A stretch of DNA of 22,620 nucleotides, from positions 1 to 22,620 of the forward strand of contig JBBABD010000014.1 in assembly GCA_041657845.1 (NCBI GenBank), written 5' to 3'. Numbering within the stretch: the first letter of the stretch is position 1; each line of letters opens with the position of its first letter. Shown piece by piece: positions 7,268 through 13,902 of the stretch. This DNA is from Parcubacteria group bacterium. GTDB taxonomy: Bacteria; Patescibacteriota; Minisyncoccia; Moranbacterales; JAKLHP01. A program made the translations under genes and the position numbers. The notes below the pieces were generated by a model, which worked only from the letters and a program-made list of their open reading frames with translations, was not told the DNA's origin and ran no database searches.

Positions 7268-7846
7268 CTATTTTATAAATACAGCTCCGTAATGAAAATC
7301 GCCAGTTGTCAATTCTTTCTCTAATTTAAATCCTTGTTTTTTTACTAATTCCTCAAGTTCATTTTTGGAAATTCTTATTTCTCTGTCCGGACCGATAGAA
7401 TAATCTTTGTCATTCCACTCGGCAATAAGCAGTTTTCCTCCCGGTTTCAAAACCCTCCAGGCTTCTTTAATTATCATATCTTTTGTTTTATTCTGAAAAA
7501 GCATATCTTTCATTATTACAAAATCATTGCTATTTTCCTGAAGTTTTGACCCGCCTTCTTTTTCCAAATTGACTCTTTGGGCGATAATATTGGTAATTCC
7601 CTCAATTTTTGCCTTGCTTTCAACTGATTCAAGGGCTGAAGGAAGAATGTCCAATGAATAAACTTTTCCTTCTCCTCCCACCGCCTTGGCAAAAGCCAAA
7701 GAAAAAAAACCGCTGCCGCAGCCGAAATCAGCCACGATGCTTCCTGGAGAAATATCCATCTGACTTAAAATATTTTCGGGATCCAAAAAGCTTTTTGTTT
7801 CCATATTTTTGTTTTTTATTTTAGATGACTCTTTTTTGCTATACAT
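7268..7846 (-). CDS. Class I SAM-dependent methyltransferase
   Basis: The conserved core has motif I VADFGCGSGFFSLAFAKAVG (SAM-binding glycine loop), the acidic ribose-binding segment KVYSLDILPSAL, NDFVIMKDMLF at motif II, and the post-II segment EAWRVLKPGGKLLIAEWND. This is the UbiE/Methyltransf_11-like arrangement. The substrate is not predictable. The start is ambiguous. ATG at 7844-7846 (MYSKKESS) is preceded at 8 nt by GGTG, a partial Shine-Dalgarno sequence, and is preferred. An in-frame ATG at 7891 would add 15 hydrophobic residues that overlap the tRNA-Ser promoter region. It is the first gene of the minus-strand run, 17 bp from the solute-binding protein gene. It may modify a component of the system or simply share its transcript. 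Confidence 0.85.
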   Translation of the reverse strand: MYSKKESSKIKNKNMETKSFLDPENILSQMDISPGSIVADFGCGSGFFSLAFAKAVGGEGKVYSLDILPSALESVESKAKIEGITNIIAQRVNLEKEGGSKLQENSNDFVIMKDMLFQNKTKDMIIKEAWRVLKPGGKLLIAEWNDKDYSIGPDREIRISKNELEELVKKQGFKLEKELTTGDFHYGAVFIK

Positions 7847-7885
7847 ATATTTTACACCATAAAATAAAAATGGTAAAATCAAAAC

Positions 7886-7915
7886 TTGCATAATTCATAA
7901 TATATGCTTCATAAT
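7886..7915 (+). promoter_or_regulatory. Possible promoter of tRNA-Ser
   Basis: TTGCAT (7886-7891) and CATAAT (7910-7915) are 18 bp apart, which would place the transcription start a few bases before the tRNA at 7925. The surrounding DNA is so A+T-rich that such matches are not rare. Confidence 0.35.
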
Positions 7916-7924
7916 ACATAATAT

Positions 7925-8011
7925 GGTGGGATGCCAGAGTGGTTGAATGGGGCAGTTTCGAAAACTGCTATATCCGAAAGGGTATCGGGGGTTCAAATCC
8001 CTCTCCCACCG
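7925..8011 (+). tRNA. tRNA-Ser (anticodon CGA)
   Basis: Class II cloverleaf. The acceptor stem is GGTGGGA (7925-7931) with TCCCACC (8004-8010). The anticodon stem is GCAGT/ACTGC around loop TTCGAAA, with anticodon CGA at 7959-7961, which reads UCG. There is a long variable arm (about 7969-7986). The T stem is GGGGG/CCCTC around TTCAAAT (7992-7998). The discriminator is G8011, as expected for serine. The 3' CCA is not encoded. The long variable arm together with the CGA anticodon makes the serine identity secure. Confidence 0.96.
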
Positions 8012-8012
8012 C

Positions 8013-8043
8013 CTTCGGTCGCCGAAGCAAATCTTAGATTTGC
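8013..8043 (+). other. Two tandem hairpins directly 3' of tRNA-Ser
   Basis: CTTCGG-TCG-CCGAAG (8013-8027, 6 bp stem) is followed at once by GCAAATC-TTA-GATTTGC (8027-8043, 7 bp stem); the two share base 8027. They lie in the tRNA 3' trailer ahead of the terminator and may stabilise the trailer or steer 3' processing. Confidence 0.6.
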
Positions 8044-8050
8044 CAAAATT

Positions 8051-8095
8051 AAAAGCGCGGGGTTCGTTTTACCAAACACACCGCGCTTTTCTTTT
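8051..8095. terminator. Bidirectional rho-independent terminator
   Basis: AAAAGCGCGG (8051-8060) pairs perfectly with CCGCGCTTTT (8081-8090) across a 20-nt loop. T-rich tails are present in both directions (CTTTT on the plus strand; TTTTAATTTT on the minus strand). It ends tRNA-Ser transcription and, from the other side, the 366-aa gene, whose stop codon at 8094-8096 lies inside the plus-strand tail. Confidence 0.82.
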
Positions 8096-9194
8096 AAGTC
8101 GCATCGGGATTACCAATACGACTTATTTTTACTAATACCGTTTCCCCTCCTCCTTCAGGGGCACGGAACCTTATCGGAGAGAAGTTCTCGAAGACATCAA
8201 CTTCTTGTCTTCCTTTATTAACTTCTATTCTTCTCTCTCCGATCATTCCTTCGAGAACTTTGTCCTTAACCACCGTAAGGACATACTTCCCTCTAGGAAC
8301 GACCGGACCAAACCAATCGTCTCCTAGACGATACCGAACCGCCCAGGAGTCTTTGCCAGTCTGGACACTCCTCGACTTGCCCTTTTCGTTAGGCAAGGTT
8401 TCTTGATTCGCTCCTGACTCAGACTTTTCAATCTGAGTTCCAGTTTTTGTCGTGTTATCTTCTTGAAAACCCCAAATAATTTTGCGACGAGGAACCAAAT
8501 AAAGATCTCCTCTCACAAAATCACCGTTTTTATTTTCAACCATCACCCAAATCATTCCCTCTGAAGCCTTACTCACCTTACCTCCTTTGTATTCAGTGAC
8601 AAGACGAACGTGTCTTCCTTTTGGAATGTGATAGAAGCTTAGGCCATCTTTGGAATAACCGAAAACGTTATCCGAATTGACCATTCCCATTTCTCCGGTT
8701 TTTCCTTCTCTCCAAGTAGACACATCGTCCATCCAGGAAAAAATAGACTTCCATCCGTTCCACCTAAACCTGTCCAGACTTTCCTTGTTATCTTGAGAAA
8801 AAAGTCCCAGACAGATGTTAAAAACTGCGATGATTAGGATTATCGAGATGAGACATCTCAGAAATCCGCTTGAACTGCGAGAAACAAGTACCGTACCTGT
8901 TCCTGGAACCACAGCGCGTATTCTTCTTAATCCCCTTCCGACTGAAAGTAATATCCAGATCGGAAACAGAATCATAAAAATGATCGCACTTGTTGTAGAG
9001 TTAGCATACCAGCCGGTAGCCAGCAATGCTATCGTATGCACAAACCACAGGGCTACAACTGTCCAAATAAACAATGCCCTGTGGTCTTCCCAGAAATTCG
9101 CCATTCCGTAGAAAATCGATTCCAGGAAACCCCTAAAACTGGCTGAAAAAAAATAAAATGCTACTGCAATTAATACTATAGCTGTTATCATCAT
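8094..9194 (-). CDS. Hypothetical protein with about four membrane helices and a soluble C-terminal half
   Basis: No family is recognised. The 366-aa product has hydrophobic segments at roughly 3-17, 42-62 (ALFIWTVVALWFVHTIALLA), 67-84 (TSAIIFMILFPIWILLSV) and 111-130 (CLISIILIIAVFNICLGLF). About 230 hydrophilic residues follow, rich in short beta-strand-like stretches (HVRLVTEYKGGKVSKASEGM, WVMVENKNGDFVRGDLYLVP) that resemble an SH3-like beta barrel only loosely. A linker rich in Ser, Gly and Lys separates them from a last domain (RYRLGDDWFGPVVPRGKYVL). The start ATG at 9192-9194 has the Shine-Dalgarno sequence AGGGG nearby. It lies 10 bp downstream of the 245-aa gene, so the two form an operon. 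Local G+C looks higher than in the flanking genes, which suggests a different history. Confidence 0.8.
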   Translation of the reverse strand: MMITAIVLIAVAFYFFSASFRGFLESIFYGMANFWEDHRALFIWTVVALWFVHTIALLATGWYANSTTSAIIFMILFPIWILLSVGRGLRRIRAVVPGTGTVLVSRSSSGFLRCLISIILIIAVFNICLGLFSQDNKESLDRFRWNGWKSIFSWMDDVSTWREGKTGEMGMVNSDNVFGYSKDGLSFYHIPKGRHVRLVTEYKGGKVSKASEGMIWVMVENKNGDFVRGDLYLVPRRKIIWGFQEDNTTKTGTQIEKSESGANQETLPNEKGKSRSVQTGKDSWAVRYRLGDDWFGPVVPRGKYVLTVVKDKVLEGMIGERRIEVNKGRQEVDVFENFSPIRFRAPEGGGETVLVKISRIGNPDAT

Positions 9195-9204
9195 ACTTCA
9201 CCCC

Positions 9205-9942
9205 TTATTTTCTTTGTTTTTTTGCTTTTCGGGCAGCTACTTTTGCCTCATATTTAGCCTTCTCCGAGGCACCTTTCTCAACCCAGTAGCTTGAGTTTTC
9301 GGAAAAGGCTTCTTCTAAACCACTAAGATCTGAGACCTTCAGCGGTTTGAGAACGGAGTTCTTAAACCATCCGGTTCCTTCAGAAAAACTCCGAAGAATT
9401 TTCTGATGCATCGGATCAGGAATTATCATCCGCCCACCGACACACTCATTATAGGCTTTGTCTAAATCATCATACTTCAGGAGAGCTGTACCAAAGGCAT
9501 CCAGAAATTCCCTTCTTCGATCAGAACCTGGAACTGGTTTTTTGATCTTTTCGAAGATCATTTGGCCGGATGTCGGATGCCATTTTCTTTCCTCTTCCCC
9601 TGGTTTTGCTTCGACAACTTCCATGCCTGCAACTACGTTTATGAAACGGTTGCGTTCATAGCCCTTGCATCTATTATCGAGAAAATAAAATATCGCTCCT
9701 TGCTTTTCCAGGTCAAACTCTTTTGTTTCCTCATTATTGGCATCCTTCTTTTTCAAGCTGCGAATTATCCCATTGACAATTTGTTCATCATTAAACCCAA
9801 TGCCGAATAATCTTGGAACTTTATTCTTGATTTCTTCCGGAAGACTCGCATGAGTCTTACCGAGAAAATCAATCACATCCTTCATTGTGTTCCCAAGTGT
9901 CAAAGCCCATTGCAATTTTTCTGCCCTCAGCCAATTAAACAT
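9205..9942 (-). CDS. Hypothetical soluble protein, first gene of a two-gene operon
   Basis: No family is recognised. The 245-aa product has no signal peptide or membrane helix, looks mostly alpha-helical and is rich in charged residues, ending in a basic tail (KYEAKVAARKAKKQRK) that could bind nucleic acid or membrane. There are two cysteines (in NRCKGYERNR and YNECVGGRM). ATG at 9940-9942 is preceded by GGAGGTG at good spacing, one of the strongest ribosome binding sites in the window. With the TTGACA/TAAAAT promoter upstream this indicates good expression. It is followed after 10 bp by the 366-aa membrane protein, its likely partner. The pair sits between tRNA-Ser and tRNA-Pro and is more G+C-rich than its neighbours, as transferred genes often are. 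Function unknown. Confidence 0.82.
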   Translation of the reverse strand: MFNWLRAEKLQWALTLGNTMKDVIDFLGKTHASLPEEIKNKVPRLFGIGFNDEQIVNGIIRSLKKKDANNEETKEFDLEKQGAIFYFLDNRCKGYERNRFINVVAGMEVVEAKPGEEERKWHPTSGQMIFEKIKKPVPGSDRRREFLDAFGTALLKYDDLDKAYNECVGGRMIIPDPMHQKILRSFSEGTGWFKNSVLKPLKVSDLSGLEEAFSENSSYWVEKGASEKAKYEAKVAARKAKKQRK

Positions 9943-9974
9943 ACTACACCTCCATCGAGTTATTCAATTTTTAA

Positions 9975-9992
9975 GGAGCCCGAAAGGGCTCC
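9975..9992 (-). promoter_or_regulatory. Leader hairpin upstream of the 245-aa gene
   Basis: GGAGCCC and GGGCTCC form a perfect 7-bp stem closed by a 4-nt loop (TTTC on the transcribed minus strand), followed by TTAAAAATT. It lies in the 5' leader between the promoter (10032-10060) and the GGAGGTG ribosome binding site. The U tract is poor, so it could be a weak attenuator, an mRNA-stabilising 5' hairpin, or a terminator for plus-strand readthrough. Confidence 0.6.
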
Positions 9993-10031
9993 CTTTGAGT
10001 CCCTTTCTACTACCTTTTCAGGTAACTGTCT

Positions 10032-10060
10032 ATTTTATCATATTTTAAAGATTGTGTCAA
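10032..10060 (-). promoter_or_regulatory. Sigma-70-type promoter of the 245-aa/366-aa operon
   Basis: On the minus strand there is a perfect -35 TTGACA (10055-10060), a 17-bp spacer and a -10 TAAAAT (10032-10037). The predicted start near 10025 gives a leader of about 80 nt with one strong hairpin. This is one of the best promoter matches in the window. Confidence 0.8.
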
Positions 10061-10092
10061 ACGCAAATGCCAAATATTAGCTTAAATAAAGC

Positions 10093-10123
10093 AAAAAACA
10101 GGGAGAAATAATCCCTGTTTTTC
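10093..10123 (-). terminator. Terminator after tRNA-Pro (end of the rpoBC transcript)
   Basis: On the minus strand, AAAAACAGGGA pairs with TCCCTGTTTTTT around a 7-nt loop, giving a 7-bp core (ACAGGGA/TCCCTGT) extended by A-T pairs with a T run on the 3' side. It begins 7 nt after the tRNA-Pro discriminator base. The mirror T run also allows termination of plus-strand transcripts. Confidence 0.82.
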
Positions 10124-10129
10124 TTCTAT

Positions 10130-10200
10130 TCGGGCTGCTGGGAATTGAACCCAGTCAATCTGCTCCCAAAGCAGACGTACTACCGGTATACGACAGCCCG
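10130..10200 (-). tRNA. tRNA-Pro (anticodon TGG)
   Basis: Cloverleaf on the minus strand. The acceptor is CGGGCTG/CAGCCCG, including the C1-G72 pair typical of bacterial tRNA-Pro. The D stem is GTAT/GTAC around ACCGGTA. The anticodon stem is TCTGC/GCAGA around loop TTTGGGA, with anticodon TGG. The variable loop is short (4 nt). The T stem is CTGGG/CCCAG around TTCAATT, and the discriminator is A at 10130. CCA is not encoded. The gene lies 58 bp after the rpoC stop codon with no promoter visible between them, so it is probably released from the rpoBC transcript by processing. Confidence 0.95.
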
Positions 10201-10203
10201 TTC

Positions 10204-10237
10204 AAGCTAAGCTTAGAACAAAAATCAAGCTTAGCTT
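10204..10237 (-). repeat. 11-bp inverted repeat between rpoC and tRNA-Pro
   Basis: AAGCTAAGCTT (10204-10214) and AAGCTTAGCTT (10227-10237) are exact reverse complements across a 12-nt loop, and each arm carries AAGCTT. On the plus strand it is followed by TTTTT; on the minus (transcribed) strand it is followed only by GAAC and then the tRNA. It is therefore more likely an RNA-processing or mRNA 3'-end-protecting stem than a terminator in the operon direction. Confidence 0.65.
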
Positions 10238-10258
10238 TTTAAAAAAGAAACGGCAACT

Positions 10259-13200
10259 TTAAGATACGGTTATTTTTTTCCTGAATCCTGTTCCAGCCGG
10301 AATAAGCCTTCCAATAATAACATTTTCCTTAGGACCTCGAAGTTTGTCTTCCTTTCCGGTAACAGCGGCATTAATCAAGACTCGGGTAGTTTCCATAAAC
10401 GAAGCGGCTGACAAGAATGATTCGGTGGAAAGCGCCACTCGAGAAATTCCGGTAACCATTTCTTCTCCCTTGGCTATCCCAGTGCCTTTCTTTTTCGCCT
10501 CATCATTAGCTTCTTCAAAAACATCTTTTTCAATAATATCTCCCGGAAGAAGATCGGTATCTCCCGGTTCCAAGACTTTAACTCGGCTTAGCATTTGTTT
10601 TATAATGACTTCAATGTGTTTGTCATTAATTCCTTCACCTTGAGATGCATAGATGTCTTGAATCTCGCTGACAACATATCTTTGCAAAGCTTCCCTTCCC
10701 AGCGTAGAATAAAGTTTTTTAAGATCAATATGCCCCTCATTCAATATTGTTCCTTTTCCGACAAGCTGTCCATTTTCAATCTTGAGAGCCGCATCAGAAG
10801 GAACTTGATATTCTTTTATGTCCTTCTTCTTGCCCTGAGTTTCAATTTTGATCGTTGAAATTTTCTTGTTGGTATTTTCAATTTCAATAACCTTTCCATC
10901 CACCTCGGAAATTACCGCTTCCCCTTTTGGAGGACGATTTTCAAAAATTTCTTCAACCCGAGGAAGACCTTGGGTGATATCTGTTCCGGCCACACCTCCA
11001 ATATGGAAGGTTCTCATAGTAAGCTGCGTTCCCGGTTCGCCGATAGCTTGAGCCGCGACAATTCCCACAGTTTGCCCAAGTTCCACCAAGCTGTCCCTTC
11101 CCAAATCTTTTCCGTAACATTTTTTGCAAATTCCTCGTTTGGTTTTGCAAGTAACTATGCTTCTAATCTTAACTTTCGCTACTCCCGCTTTTTCAATTTC
11201 TTTAGCTTGCTGGCGAGTAACCATCTCATCCTTAGGAGCAATTACTTTTTTATTTTTCGGATCAACAACATCTTCAAGAAGCACTCTTCCTTCAACTCTG
11301 TTCCCAAAACTCTGGCCAATTCTATCGGAATCTTCTCTGTACAAATAGGCCCCTTCTTTATCTTTACAGTCTTCTTCTTGAACAATCACGTCTTGAGCCA
11401 CATCTACCAATCTTCTGGTCAAATAACCGGCAACAGCCGTTCGAAGAGCGGTATCTGCCATACCCTTTCTGGCTCCATGGGTAGAAATGAAATATTCCAA
11501 AACATCAAAACCTTCCTTAAATGAACTTCGAACCGGAAGTTCGATGGTTTCTCCGGTTGGTCCTGCCACCAAACCTTTCATACCGGTCATCTGAACAACA
11601 ACCGATTCGCTTCCCCTAGCTTTAGAATGAATCATAGCGTATACCGATCCGGTTTTATCGAGAGAATTTTTGACCTCTTCCGCAATTTTGTCCTTAGCTT
11701 CATTCCAAACTTCGATAGTTCTGTTTTTTCTTTCTTCGTTTGTAAGAAGTCCGATGTTATATTGCTGTTTTATTGTGGTTACTTTTACTTCCGCTTCTTT
11801 AAGAATTTTCGCTTTATTTTCCGGAACCTTAAGATCATCCATTCCCCAACTGATTCCTGATTTAGTAACCGTTTTAAATCCCAAATCCTTAATCTTATCA
11901 ATAAATTCGGCGGTTTTTTCCTGCCCTTCGGTCTCCAATATTTTAGAAAGCATTGTTTTCAACTCTTTCTTTGTCATTTCTTCGTTAACAAATCTTAAAT
12001 GCTGCGGAAGAGAATCATTAAAGATAATTCTTCCCATCGAAGTTTCAATTATTTTTCCTTCGTACTCAAGTTTTACTTTTGCTCCTATGCCGACAACTCC
12101 AAGCTGATAGGCCAGCAGTGATTCTTCCACAGAAGAAAATATTTTTCCTTCGCCCTTGGCTCCTTCTTGAATATGAGTGAGATAATATATTCCCAAAACA
12201 ATATCTTGAGACGGCGTAGTGATCGGTTCTCCGGAAGCCGGTTTCAAAAGATTCTTGGCCGATAGCATAATATTTGCGCTTTCCTCTCTTGCCTGATCGG
12301 TAAGCGGAACATGCACTGCCATCTGGTCTCCATCAAAGTCGGCATTGAACGCAGCGCAAACCATTGGATGCACTTGGATAGCTTTTCCTTCAATAAGAAT
12401 CGGCTGAAAAGCCTGGATAGAAAGACGATGGAGGGTTGGTGCGCGATTGAGAAGCACATAGTGATGTTCGATTATTTCATCCAGAATTTCATAGGCTTCT
12501 TCCGCTTCAGCATCAACAATTCTTCCAGCCGTTCGAACATTATGCGCGAACTCTCTTTCGATTAATTTATTGATGATAAAAGGCTTGAAAAGTTCAAGAG
12601 CCATCTTTTTTGGAAGGCCGCATTGGTGAAGTTTGAGTTGCGGACCAACAACAATCACACTTCTTCCTGAATAATCTACGCGCTTACCTAGAAGATTTTG
12701 CCTAAATCTTCCTTGTTTGCCCTTCAGGGAATCAGCTAGCGACCGGAGGGCTCTTTTTTGCCCTGTGGAAGCCGCTACTGAAACCTGGCCGCGCCTAGCG
12801 CTATTGTCAAACAAGGCATCCACTGCTTCTTGAAGCATTCTTTTTTCGTTTCGGGTAATTACTTCAGGCGCTCCAAGATCAATAAGCTTTTTCAAACGAT
12901 TATTTCGGTTAATAATTCTTCGATACAAATCATTGAGATCGGAGGTTGCAAAGCGTCCGCCATCTAGCGCTACCATCGGACGAAGATCCGGCGGAATAAC
13001 CGGAATAGCAGTCGGAAGCATCCACTCTAAATGAAGATTTGATTTCTTGAATCCCTGAAAAAGCTTTAATCGGTTAAGAAGTTTCTTCCTATCCGAAACC
13101 TGATCTGAATTAATTTCGGCTTTTATCTTTTCAATCATTTCATCAATATTGGTTTTTTCCAAAGCCTTTCTGATTGCTTCTGCTCCAATTCCTGCCATAA

Positions 13201-13843
13201 AAACCTGGCCAAATCGAGTAGAAAGATTGAAATAATCCACTTCGGAAAGAATTCGAAGCGGCCTCAGATTTTTTAATTCTTCCTTAGTGCTTCTATAAAT
13301 TCCCGTAAGTTCTTCCAGCGCTTCTTCAATCTTCTCTCCTTTGTTTTTTATTTCTTTTTGTTTGGTTTTGAATTCCTGCTCTAATTTGTCTATTGCAATC
13401 TTTTTTTCTTTTTCATCGACTTCGGTAATTATGTAGGCTGAAAAATAAATAACTTTTTCCACATCCTGAAGAGAAATTCCCAGCGCCAAACTTATTCTGG
13501 AAGGCACTCCGCGAAGAAACCAAATGTGCGAAACAGGAACAGCTAATTTAATATGCCCCATTCGTTCTCTTCGAACAATCGATCTGGTAACTTCAACACC
13601 GCATTTATCGCAAACGATTCCTTTATAACGAATCCGCTTATATTTTCCGCAATAACACTCCCAGTCTTTTGAGGGACCGAAAATCTTTTCACAAAAAAGT
13701 CCGTCTTTTTCGTAACGCTGAGTTCTGTAGTTAATGGTCTCCGGCTTAGTAACTTCCCCATGCGACCAATTTAGAATATCATCCGGACTAGCCATTCGAA
13801 GTTTCACGCTATGAAAATCGCTGACTTTGGTAATATTTTCCAT
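10259..13843 (-). CDS. rpoC: DNA-directed RNA polymerase subunit beta'
   Basis: Catalytic large subunit of RNA polymerase. With ATG at 13841-13843 it has 1194 residues (MENITKVSDFHSVKLRMASP). Visible are the N-terminal zinc ribbon with Cys at about 63, 65, 78 and 81 (ECYCGKYKRIRYKGIVCDKC), the lid/rudder region (LLGKRVDYSGRSVIVVGPQL), the active-site Mg-binding loop NADFDGDQMAVHVP at about 500-513, and the trigger-loop region GARKGMADTALRTAVAGYLT at about 790-809. The second zinc site has Cys at about 826, 899, 906 and 909 (CKTKRGICKKCYG), followed by GEPGTQLTMRTFHIGG. It is shorter than the ~1400-residue E. coli protein, lacking large lineage insertions. A TTG at 13864 would add seven residues without family support, so ATG is chosen. 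It is 59 bp from rpoB in one operon. Confidence 0.98.
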   Translation of the reverse strand: MENITKVSDFHSVKLRMASPDDILNWSHGEVTKPETINYRTQRYEKDGLFCEKIFGPSKDWECYCGKYKRIRYKGIVCDKCGVEVTRSIVRRERMGHIKLAVPVSHIWFLRGVPSRISLALGISLQDVEKVIYFSAYIITEVDEKEKKIAIDKLEQEFKTKQKEIKNKGEKIEEALEELTGIYRSTKEELKNLRPLRILSEVDYFNLSTRFGQVFMAGIGAEAIRKALEKTNIDEMIEKIKAEINSDQVSDRKKLLNRLKLFQGFKKSNLHLEWMLPTAIPVIPPDLRPMVALDGGRFATSDLNDLYRRIINRNNRLKKLIDLGAPEVITRNEKRMLQEAVDALFDNSARRGQVSVAASTGQKRALRSLADSLKGKQGRFRQNLLGKRVDYSGRSVIVVGPQLKLHQCGLPKKMALELFKPFIINKLIEREFAHNVRTAGRIVDAEAEEAYEILDEIIEHHYVLLNRAPTLHRLSIQAFQPILIEGKAIQVHPMVCAAFNADFDGDQMAVHVPLTDQAREESANIMLSAKNLLKPASGEPITTPSQDIVLGIYYLTHIQEGAKGEGKIFSSVEESLLAYQLGVVGIGAKVKLEYEGKIIETSMGRIIFNDSLPQHLRFVNEEMTKKELKTMLSKILETEGQEKTAEFIDKIKDLGFKTVTKSGISWGMDDLKVPENKAKILKEAEVKVTTIKQQYNIGLLTNEERKNRTIEVWNEAKDKIAEEVKNSLDKTGSVYAMIHSKARGSESVVVQMTGMKGLVAGPTGETIELPVRSSFKEGFDVLEYFISTHGARKGMADTALRTAVAGYLTRRLVDVAQDVIVQEEDCKDKEGAYLYREDSDRIGQSFGNRVEGRVLLEDVVDPKNKKVIAPKDEMVTRQQAKEIEKAGVAKVKIRSIVTCKTKRGICKKCYGKDLGRDSLVELGQTVGIVAAQAIGEPGTQLTMRTFHIGGVAGTDITQGLPRVEEIFENRPPKGEAVISEVDGKVIEIENTNKKISTIKIETQGKKKDIKEYQVPSDAALKIENGQLVGKGTILNEGHIDLKKLYSTLGREALQRYVVSEIQDIYASQGEGINDKHIEVIIKQMLSRVKVLEPGDTDLLPGDIIEKDVFEEANDEAKKKGTGIAKGEEMVTGISRVALSTESFLSAASFMETTRVLINAAVTGKEDKLRGPKENVIIGRLIPAGTGFRKKITVS

Positions 13844-13861
13844 TTTTATTGAAAGCGCAAC

Positions 13862-13887
13862 CAATAAAAGAAAGATTACTTTTATTG
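13862..13887 (-). other. Intercistronic hairpin between rpoB and rpoC
   Basis: CAATAAAAG (13862-13870) and CTTTTATTG (13879-13887) form a perfect 9-bp stem with an 8-nt loop, ending 18 nt upstream of the rpoC start codon. It has no G+C core or following U tract, so termination is unlikely. It could be a cleavage or translation-modulating element in the rpoBC mRNA. Confidence 0.5.
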
Positions 13888-13902
13888 ATTGCCGGTTACA
13901 AA

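Noticed and set aside
7931..8221. Plus-strand open frame starting PEWLNGAVSKTAISERVSGV
   Set aside because: It is translation through the tRNA-Ser gene and its hairpin trailer; this peptide is a well-known artefact of serine tRNA genes.
10970..11524. 184-codon plus-strand frame inside rpoC
   Set aside because: It is antisense to a highly conserved part of rpoC, has no ribosome binding site, and the product looks like no protein family.
13844..13864. Upstream TTG start adding seven residues to RpoC
   Set aside because: The added residues lie in the intercistronic hairpin and do not match the family; ATG at 13843 gives the normal N-terminus.
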